Shown here piece after piece: positions 56,789 through 64,000 of a stretch of 64,000 nucleotides of DNA; position 1 is the first letter of the stretch, and the number at the start of each line of letters is the position of its first letter. Source of the DNA: Lactococcus fujiensis JCM 16395 (GTDB lineage: Bacteria > Bacillota > Bacilli > Lactobacillales > Streptococcaceae). A program made the position numbers and the translations under genes. The notes beneath the pieces were generated by a model. It was given only the letters and a program-made list of their open reading frames with translations, had not been told where the DNA came from and ran no database searches. Where the stretch lies: positions 124,001 through 188,000 of the forward strand of contig NZ_JXJU01000004.1 in NCBI RefSeq assembly GCF_002441655.1, in the 5' to 3' direction.

Positions 56789-59146
56789 TCAGATAAAATT
56801 TTGTGGCTCACTGTCAATTAAAATACGCAAGTCCTTATTTTCTCTTCTTTGTGTTAATTCCAAAACTCCATTTAAAGCTTCTTCGAGCAAATTTTCAAAG
56901 CGATATTTGATTAAAATTTGATAGTGATAAAGATTATGGGTTCTTGCAATTGGCCTTGCTGTGGGACCAAGAATCTTAGCTTGAGGACTCAAATAGTGGC
57001 GCAATAAATCCGCAACTTCGTAGGCCTTTTGTATAGCAACTTCTTCAACTTTATGTGAAAGCATGACTTGAACCGTATAATAATAAGGAGGATATGAGAG
57101 ACTTCTTCTAAATCTCATTTCCGTCTCATAAAATTTTTCATAGTCTTGCTCCTTTGCTAATTTTATTGCATAGTGCTCAGGATTGAAAGTTTGAATTAAT
57201 ACTTCCCCTTTTTTATCGGCGCGACCTGCACGACCAGCCACTTGCATTAGCAGTTGAAAACTACGCTCACTTGCACGGAAATCTGGAAGATTCAAACCCG
57301 TATCAGCATTGATAACACCAACTAGAGTGACATTAGGGAAATCTAATCCTTTTGCAATCATTTGAGTGCCAAGTAAAATTTGAGCCTCACCTCGACCAAA
57401 TTTATTTAGAATTTTCTCATGAGCATTTTTTGTTTTAGTTGTGTCAACGTCCATTCTCAGAATATTGACATCTGTTAAAAGTCCTTCAAGTTCTTCTTGT
57501 ACTTTCTGTGTTCCAGAACCATAATAACGGATTTTCTTTGATTGACAATTAGGACAGGTTTGTGGAATCCCCTGAACATGACCACAATAGTGACAGTTCA
57601 GTGTTCGCGTATCCATATGCAAAGTCAACGAAATATCACAATTCGGACATTCCACGACAAAACCACAATCGCGACACATCACAAAAGATGAGTAGCCCCT
57701 CCGATTTAACATGAGGATAACTTGTTCATTTTTTGAAATTTTCTCTTTAACTTTTTCTAATAAAACGTTGGAAAAATTTGCGGATCGGTCATTAATTTGC
57801 GAACGCATATCCACAATCTGGACATCTGGCAGAAAGGCTTTCTCGTTCGCACGTTTTGTTAATCGTAAAAGCTCATAATTTCCCTTCATCGCACGAGCTC
57901 GACTCTCGAGACTTGGCGTGGCCGAACCTAAAACGAGTCGTGCACCATGCCATTTCGCTCTCAATATTGCAATATCCCTAGCATGATAACGCGGACTAGA
58001 ATCTTGCTTATAAGAACTTTCATGCTCTTCATCAATAATGATTACGCCAAGGTTTTCCACAGGTGAAAAAATGGCAGAACGAGCACCGACAACAACTTTT
58101 GCCTGACCTGACTTAATTTTGAGCCATTCATCATATTTTTCACCATCTGATAAGCCAGAATGCATAATGGCAACTTTATCACCAAAACGAGCGATGAAGC
58201 GATGAGTAATTTGAGGCGTGAGCGAAATTTCCGGAACCAACATTAACGCCGTTTTTCCCTGTTCCAAAAAATGTGAAATCACTTGCAAGTAAACTTCTGT
58301 TTTACCCGAACCTGTAATCCCCTCAAGCAAAAAGGGTTTTAAATCTTCTGGGTTCTGTTCCCGCACAATTTTTTCAAAAGCACTGCTTTGTTCCCTATTA
58401 AGTGCCTTTGGTTCGTCCGATTCAACTGCTTCAAATACAGCTTGAGTCCTTGATACAACAACTTCTTCAATTTTTATTAAATCTTGTGCAAGAAAAAATT
58501 TGACTTGTGCAGAAGAAAAAGCCAGATTTTTTATCGGAATTTTCTCTCCAAAATGGCGTAACAAAAAAGATTTGAATTCTGCTCGTTTTTTTGCACGTTT
58601 TTCGACTTCAAATAAAGCCAACTTCTTGTGATCAGGAATGACAATATACTTTTCAATTTTGCGATTTTCTTTAGACTTTGCAAGATAAGTCACCGTCAGT
58701 TGGTCCGACCTCACACGTTTCGAAAAATCAATTTTTTCTTCATCTGTAAGTTGTGAATGATACCAACTTTTGCCTGCCTCATCACGATAAACCTTATCAT
58801 AATTTGAATTCAGCAAGCTGGGTAACATGGCTTTCAAGCAAGAAATCTTATAAGAAAAAACACGATGCCGCATTTCATCAGCTAACCAAAGCTGTTCCTC
58901 TGTCAGTACTGATGTACTATCTAATACCTCATTGATTGCTTTCAAATTTGATATTTCATACAGGTTTAGATTTTCTTCCTCTTTGCCAACAATAATTCCT
59001 TGGACTAGACGATTACCACTGCCAAAAGGAACATGCACGCGCATACCAACTTCTATCAGTGCTGCTAATTCCTCGGGTATTATATATGAAAAGGGTTTGT
59101 CTGTCTGCATCAGAGGGACATCAACAATTATTTGAGCTACTTCCAT
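56789..59146 (-). CDS. priA: Primosomal protein N' (PriA helicase)
   Basis: A 785-aa replication-restart helicase that rebuilds the primosome at stalled forks. N-terminal DNA-binding domain (MEVAQIIVDVPLMQTDKPFS), Walker A GITGSGKTEVYL, DEEH box, then zinc-binding Cys pairs (CRDCGFVVECPNCD, CHYCGHVQGIPQTCPNC) and helicase motif V/VI (GTQMIAKGLDFPNV, QVAGRAGRADKKGEV). ATG 59146 with GGAG is chosen over an earlier in-frame start. Located after rpoZ, before fmt. Confidence 0.97.
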   Translation of the reverse strand: MEVAQIIVDVPLMQTDKPFSYIIPEELAALIEVGMRVHVPFGSGNRLVQGIIVGKEEENLNLYEISNLKAINEVLDSTSVLTEEQLWLADEMRHRVFSYKISCLKAMLPSLLNSNYDKVYRDEAGKSWYHSQLTDEEKIDFSKRVRSDQLTVTYLAKSKENRKIEKYIVIPDHKKLALFEVEKRAKKRAEFKSFLLRHFGEKIPIKNLAFSSAQVKFFLAQDLIKIEEVVVSRTQAVFEAVESDEPKALNREQSSAFEKIVREQNPEDLKPFLLEGITGSGKTEVYLQVISHFLEQGKTALMLVPEISLTPQITHRFIARFGDKVAIMHSGLSDGEKYDEWLKIKSGQAKVVVGARSAIFSPVENLGVIIIDEEHESSYKQDSSPRYHARDIAILRAKWHGARLVLGSATPSLESRARAMKGNYELLRLTKRANEKAFLPDVQIVDMRSQINDRSANFSNVLLEKVKEKISKNEQVILMLNRRGYSSFVMCRDCGFVVECPNCDISLTLHMDTRTLNCHYCGHVQGIPQTCPNCQSKKIRYYGSGTQKVQEELEGLLTDVNILRMDVDTTKTKNAHEKILNKFGRGEAQILLGTQMIAKGLDFPNVTLVGVINADTGLNLPDFRASERSFQLLMQVAGRAGRADKKGEVLIQTFNPEHYAIKLAKEQDYEKFYETEMRFRRSLSYPPYYYTVQVMLSHKVEEVAIQKAYEVADLLRHYLSPQAKILGPTARPIARTHNLYHYQILIKYRFENLLEEALNGVLELTQRRENKDLRILIDSEPQNFI

Positions 59147-59231
59147 TTTTTCTCCGATACTTGGTATGAACATCAGTCGTTCATTTTAACTTGATTCTAT
59201 CAAAAAGCACGCCTGAGCGCGCCAATTTTGA

Positions 59232-59594
59232 TTATTCCTTTTCCTCAGCTGATGCTTTAGATGCGCGACTTCCTTTTGATTTTGCTTCTTCCTCAGCTTC
59301 TTCTTTTGCAATTTGCTCTTTAATTTTCTTCTCAGTCATTTTAGCTTCCAAACGTTCCAATTCGCGTTTTTCAACTAAAGTTTTACGTTTCGCTTCGGGC
59401 GCTGGGTGAATAGTCACCGTTCCATCAGCGATTTCTTCCAATGCTTGCAACGTTTGTTTTACTGATTTGTAATTTTTCTTGGTTGGGCGTTCGCCTTCAC
59501 GTAATTCATGGGCACGCTTTGCTTCCAAAATAACTAACGAATATTTTGAATCCACTTTTTCTAACAATTTATCAATAGATGGTTCTAACATCAT
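59232..59594 (-). CDS. rpoZ: RNA polymerase omega subunit
   Basis: A 120-aa subunit helping assemble RNA polymerase by holding beta prime. It begins [20 protein letters not shown] with [17 protein letters not shown], both typical; the last 30 residues are charged, rich in Glu, Lys and Ala. The start could be either of two adjacent ATGs. It lies between gmk and priA as usual. Confidence 0.95.
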   Translation of the reverse strand: MMLEPSIDKLLEKVDSKYSLVILEAKRAHELREGERPTKKNYKSVKQTLQALEEIADGTVTIHPAPEAKRKTLVEKRELERLEAKMTEKKIKEQIAKEEAEEEAKSKGSRASKASAEEKE

Positions 59595-59692
59595 AATACT
59601 TTACCTCTTTCAAATTGAACTTTTTACCACATATAAATTTTTAAAACAATCAATTTTTTGTAAAAAGTTTTATAACTTCATTATTAATATGC

Positions 59693-60328
<636 letters not shown>

Positions 60329-60444
60329 TCATAAAAATTATCAATTACACTTGCGACGTGCAATAAGTAACATAATTCCATTCTAGCAGATGTTCGCTTA
60401 AAAAGCTACATTTTGTAATACAAATGATATATTTGTTCTTCCTA

Positions 60445-60476
60445 AAATAAAAAGGAGCTTTAGCTCCTTTTTATTT
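60445..60476 (-). terminator. Rho-independent terminator of rny
   Basis: Perfect stem AAATAAAAAGGAGCT/AGCTCCTTTTTATTT overlapping the rny stop codon; the minus-strand T run marks it as the rny terminator. Confidence 0.9.
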
Positions 60477-62090
60477 AGCATAATCAATCGCACGCGTTTC
60501 TCGGATAACCGTAACTTTTATGTTTCCTGGATAATCCATCTCATTTTCAATGCGATTCTTGATGTCACGAGCTAAAATAGTCATTTTATCATCCGATAAT
60601 TTTTCTGGTTTAACCATGACACGTACTTCACGTCCGGCCTGTAAAGCGAATGCCGTATCGACTCCATCGAAGCTTGTAGATATGTTTTCCAAATCTTTCA
60701 ATCGTTTGATGTAGTTTTCGATTGATTCGCGACGGGCACCTGGTCGAGCAGCAGACAACGCATCAGCGGCAGCAACCAAGACTGCAATAACCGAATTTGG
60801 TTCTGTATCGTTGTGATGTGATGCAATTGTGTTGATAACAATCGGATTTTCTTTGTACTTACGTGCAAGGTCTGTTCCAATTTCAACGTGACTTCCTTCA
60901 ACTTCATGATCAAGGGCTTTCCCAATATCATGTAAGAATCCAGCTCGTTTAGCTAATTGAATATTCTCTCCCATTTCAGCAGCCAAGTTACCAGCAATAT
61001 TGGCAACTTCAACAGAGTGGTCCAAAACATTTTGACCATATGACGTACGGAAATGTAAACGTCCCATAATTTTCATCAAATCTGGATGTAAATTATGTGC
61101 GCCAACTTCAAATGCAGCCTGTTCTCCATATTCACGAATCTTGTGATCAATTGCTTTACGATTTTTTTCAACCAATTCTTCAATTCGTGCGGGATGAATT
61201 CGACCATCTTGAACCAATTGTTCCAATGTCATTCGTGCAATTTCTCGACGAATAGGGTCAAATCCAGAAAGGACAACTGCCTCTGGTGTATCATCAATGA
61301 TGACATCAATCCCAGTCAAAGCTTCAAATGTACGAATATTACGGCCTTCACGACCAATTATTCTTCCTTTCATGCTATCATCTGGTAATGTAACCACTGA
61401 CACGGTTTGTTCTGCAACTGAATCAGATGAGACACGTTGAATAGCCAAAGAAATAATTTTCTTCGCTTTTTTGTCAGCCTCTGCAGTTGCCTTCTCCTCG
61501 CTTTGACGAATCATTTGAGCCATTTCTTTTGTCAACCCATCACGAGTTTCTGTTAAGATAATGTCTTTTGCCTCATCTACAGATAAGTTTGAAATCCGTT
61601 CCAACTCCTGCTGTTTCTTTTCTTCAATATGCAATAGCTCTTGCTCACGCTTATTGAGTGTATCAGTTTTTTTAGCGAGATTTTCTTCTTTTGAATCTAA
61701 GTTTCGTTCTTTTTTTGTTAAAGTATCGTCCTTACGGTCGAGTACCTCCTCACGTTGTGTTAGGCGTTGTTCAGTTTCTTTTAACTCCTTACGATCCTGC
61801 TTAAATTCATTTTCGATATCACGACGCTGCTTTTGCTCTTCTTCTTTGAGCGAATAGCGTGCTTCCTTTTTAAAATTTTCTGCATCTCTTTTATAAAGTT
61901 CAGCTTCTCGTTTCAAATTATCAGCGTCACGCTTTGCGTTTGCCGTTATCTCATTTGCTTTATTTTCCGCTTCAGTAATCAAGCTTTCAGCATCTTGCTT
62001 TCCATTCTTGATTTTTTGAACATAAAAAATAAAGGCGACAACCAATACAATCACTAAGACTGCAAGAACGATAGTAATAACGTCGTTCAT
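60471..62090 (-). CDS. rny: Ribonuclease Y
   Basis: A 539-aa membrane-anchored endoribonuclease starting mRNA decay. An N-terminal transmembrane helix (about residues 4-24) is followed by a long coiled coil of charged repeats (about 30-210), a KH domain ([20 protein letters not shown]) and an HD domain with LDHSVEVAN and [12 protein letters not shown]. Length and layout are standard. A good promoter TTGCAC-17-TATAAT lies upstream. Confidence 0.97.
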   Translation of the reverse strand: MNDVITIVLAVLVIVLVVAFIFYVQKIKNGKQDAESLITEAENKANEITANAKRDADNLKREAELYKRDAENFKKEARYSLKEEEQKQRRDIENEFKQDRKELKETEQRLTQREEVLDRKDDTLTKKERNLDSKEENLAKKTDTLNKREQELLHIEEKKQQELERISNLSVDEAKDIILTETRDGLTKEMAQMIRQSEEKATAEADKKAKKIISLAIQRVSSDSVAEQTVSVVTLPDDSMKGRIIGREGRNIRTFEALTGIDVIIDDTPEAVVLSGFDPIRREIARMTLEQLVQDGRIHPARIEELVEKNRKAIDHKIREYGEQAAFEVGAHNLHPDLMKIMGRLHFRTSYGQNVLDHSVEVANIAGNLAAEMGENIQLAKRAGFLHDIGKALDHEVEGSHVEIGTDLARKYKENPIVINTIASHHNDTEPNSVIAVLVAAADALSAARPGARRESIENYIKRLKDLENISTSFDGVDTAFALQAGREVRVMVKPEKLSDDKMTILARDIKNRIENEMDYPGNIKVTVIRETRAIDYAK

Positions 62091-62141
62091 ACGTCTCCTT
62101 TAAAGCCCAGACTATCGCGGTTCAATATTCTGGTCAGTTTG

Positions 62142-62170
62142 ATTATAAATTAATGTAAATTGCAGTGCAA
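62142..62170 (-). promoter_or_regulatory. rny promoter with palindrome at the -35
   Basis: Minus strand: TTGCAC, 17-base spacer, TATAAT, leaving a leader of about 45 bases. The -35 lies in the palindrome TTGCA-C-TGCAA, a possible operator. Confidence 0.7.
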
Positions 62171-62346
62171 TATACTCCTTTATTGTATCATTTTTAAGTT
62201 TAATTATCAATCCTAACTTTTAACGCTTTCACACTTCCCTATAAATATCATATTCACAAAACTCTATATTGAAAACATATTTTAAGTAAATAGACATCTA
62301 ATTGAAAGCCAGAATCTCAGAATACACATTAAATTTTTAATTTGTA

Positions 62347-62355
62347 TGGTATAAT
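62347..62355 (+). promoter_or_regulatory. Extended -10 promoter of the sulfatase gene
   Basis: TGGTATAAT, a full extended -10 element, about 70 bases before the start codon; no good -35. Confidence 0.65.
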
Positions 62356-62363
62356 TAATAGAG

Positions 62364-62389
62364 TACGTTTTTTCAAAGCTCAAAACGTA
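62364..62389 (+). repeat. Hairpin in the sulfatase-gene leader
   Basis: Inverted repeat TACGTTTT/AAAACGTA with a 10-base loop near the predicted transcript start. Confidence 0.5.
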
Positions 62390-62423
62390 TAAAAAATGTT
62401 TCAGTTAGAATATTGGAGTCACT

Positions 62424-64000
62424 ATGAAGTTTTTGTCAACGGCCAAATTAACCCTGTTATTGTTAATTGCTGGCTATTCCGCAGTCCATCTGCATTCCCC
62501 CTTAATGTTTGTGCGTATAATTGTTGAAGTTTTTCTGATTTTAGCACTGACTCAAATTTTAGGACATAAATTTAACAGCCTCCCTATTCGGATTATTAAA
62601 TATCTTCTCTCGAGCTTATTAATTTTATTTTCATTAATAGATGCGATTGTGGCTACATTTTCAGGGACTTATTTGACCGTTTTAATGACTCAAAATTTGG
62701 CTAACATCATGGACCTAGGTGGGAACCTCTGGCTTTACGGTTCAGCAGCCTTATTAGTTATCCTTGCTGCATTCCTCCCAATGAGATATAATTTATTCAA
62801 CAAAAAACAACAACTTGCAAGCATTGCCATATTCGGAATTTCCCTCATTTCATTGAACTTGACCGCAACACATCAAACGCCATTATTTGGCTATGTTGGC
62901 TATTTCTCATCATATAATAAAATGAAAGAAATAAGTAATATCAAAAAGCCAAAATCAGCTCAAACTAAAATTGAAGCAGAGTTTGCTAAATCAACCATAG
63001 CATCAGGAATCTCAACAAATCTCCAGCAGCCTAATGTTATCGTCATCTTCACTGAAGGTTTAAGTCAAGAAGTATTAAATTACGATGGTGGGAAACTAAC
63101 TCCAAATCTGAACAAATTAAAAAATCAGACCATTAATTTCTCAAATTATTATAACCAAACCGCAGCGACATATCGTGGGGTTCGTGGTCAACTCTTTTCA
63201 GAGCAACAACTCAATCAAGGTTATGAAAATGGTCAAGATCAAATTAAAGATGCTTTAAACACAAAACTAACATCTGTCCAATCAATTTTGGGAGATCAAG
63301 GCTACCAAACCGAATTTATCAATGCAGAACCAAATCAATCCATTTGGACAACCTACGTTGAGAATCTCGGTTTCGATAAAGTCACAACAGATAAATCCAA
63401 GTCTTTCTTAAAACTAGCAGGAACTACTTTTATGGGAGACCAACAAAACTACAAATTCCTTTTCAATCAAGCAACTGAATTGAGTAAAGAAAATAATCCA
63501 TTCTTTTTGGCTGATTACACATTTCAAACTCACCTTAGCTTAGATTCAAGTTTAAAATATGGTGATGGAAAAATTCTGACCTAAATAAATTTTATAATAT
63601 GGATAATGCGTTTGGAAAATTCTGGAAGAAATTCCAAAAGAGCAGCCTTGCAAAAAACACGATCGTCGTTTTCACTGCCGACCATGCTTCATATCCTGAC
63701 CAGCTCTATCAGAACACATTCAAGACCAAACGGACTTACTTTGTCTCCACCATTCCATTGATGATTTATGTACCCAATATGGAATCGAAAACTATTGACG
63801 CCAATAGTCGAAATTCCCTTGGCTTAGCCCCAACAATTTTGGACCTTGTTGGAGTTGACAAAGCGAGTAACTATTTCCTTGGAACTTCGTTGTTTACGAA
63901 TCATCCAACAGCTTACGAACATATTTCAACAGTTCCACCCGTTAGCTATTCAACTGCTGGATTAACTGAAAAAGATACCATTGAAAATAAAAATATTCAA
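62424..64000 (+). pseudogene. LTA-synthase-like membrane sulfatase, frameshifted and running off the window
   Basis: The first 386 codons encode four or five N-terminal membrane segments and an alkaline-phosphatase-like domain with VIVIFTEGLSQEVLNYDGG (Thr in FTEG as expected nucleophile) and TYRGVRGQL. The frame stops at 63582-63584, but the shifted frame continues DLNKFYNMDNAFGKFW, then VVFTADHASYP (metal-binding DH) and APTILDLVGV without a stop to base 64000. One A missing from a run of five (63569-63573) would explain this. LTA-synthase-like enzymes move glycerophosphate; here the enzyme should be split if the base is truly absent. Confidence 0.75.

Overview
This 64 kb window looks like a chromosomal segment of a low-GC Gram-positive bacterium of the Streptococcaceae, most likely a Lactococcus. 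Support comes from the PepC aminopeptidase, a DUF1033 protein, MacP beside glmU, a streptococcal-type second PRPP synthetase with a cysteine desulfurase and DUF1831, a DUF4044 peptide, and the gmk-rpoZ-priA-fmt-rsmB-pppL-pknB order. Genus-level assignment is inference from gene content and order; no rRNA or tRNA gene is visible. Most genes lie on the minus strand.

Layout. 1-2.6 kb: the end of a wall-anchored surface protein, two unrecognised ORFs and a HAD hydrolase. 2.6-11.6 kb (minus): mnmG, a DUF1033 gene, then cysE, a TMEM175-like channel gene, cysS and mrnC, then sseB-like and pnp. 11.8-21.6 kb: an envelope polysaccharide locus with a plus-strand arm (licD, flippase, GT2) converging on a minus-strand arm (GT2, core-2/I-branching type, GT-C and other transferases). 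The minus arm contains an in-frame stop in one transferase and the remnant of another gene. 21.6-26.1 kb: accessory surface genes, namely a lipoprotein with a duplicated module, a divergent LCP-family protein with a histidine-rich tail, a Ser/Thr-rich membrane protein and a secreted Ig-like/DUF5648 protein. 26.3-28.8 kb (plus): prs2-iscS-DUF1831. 28.9-30.8 kb: tuf (minus) and two small plus-strand genes. 30.9-40.4 kb (minus): the end of the division cluster, ftsA-ftsZ-yggS-sepF-yggT-ylmH-divIVA, followed by a T-box-controlled ileS. 40.5-48.3 kb: degV, rlmB, pepC, a structured leader before a 57-aa protein gene, a YqeK-like HD gene, and glmU-nudix-macP-mtnN. 48.4-49.9 kb (plus): proC and rpsO. 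49.9-62.1 kb (minus): rny, gmk, rpoZ, priA, two damaged genes, fmt, an FMN reductase, rsmB, pppL and pknB. From 62.4 kb: an LTA-synthase-like sulfatase gene that is frameshifted and runs off the window.

How it fits together. Much of the window concerns envelope growth and division: Z-ring genes, DivIVA, GlmU precursor supply, MacP (class A PBP activator), the PknB/PppL signalling pair and a polysaccharide locus. The rest is mainly translation and RNA turnover (pnp, rny, mrnC, rsmB, rlmB, mnmG, tuf, rpsO, ileS, cysS). No mobile element, phage or CRISPR array was seen. I did not find a clearly new multi-gene system. The most unusual signals are the damaged genes (GT2 stop, start-stop NUDIX gene, NTF2-like pseudogene, poly-A frameshift in the sulfatase), the divergent LCP protein, the structured leader near 44.0-44.2 kb, and a possible leaderless rlmB.
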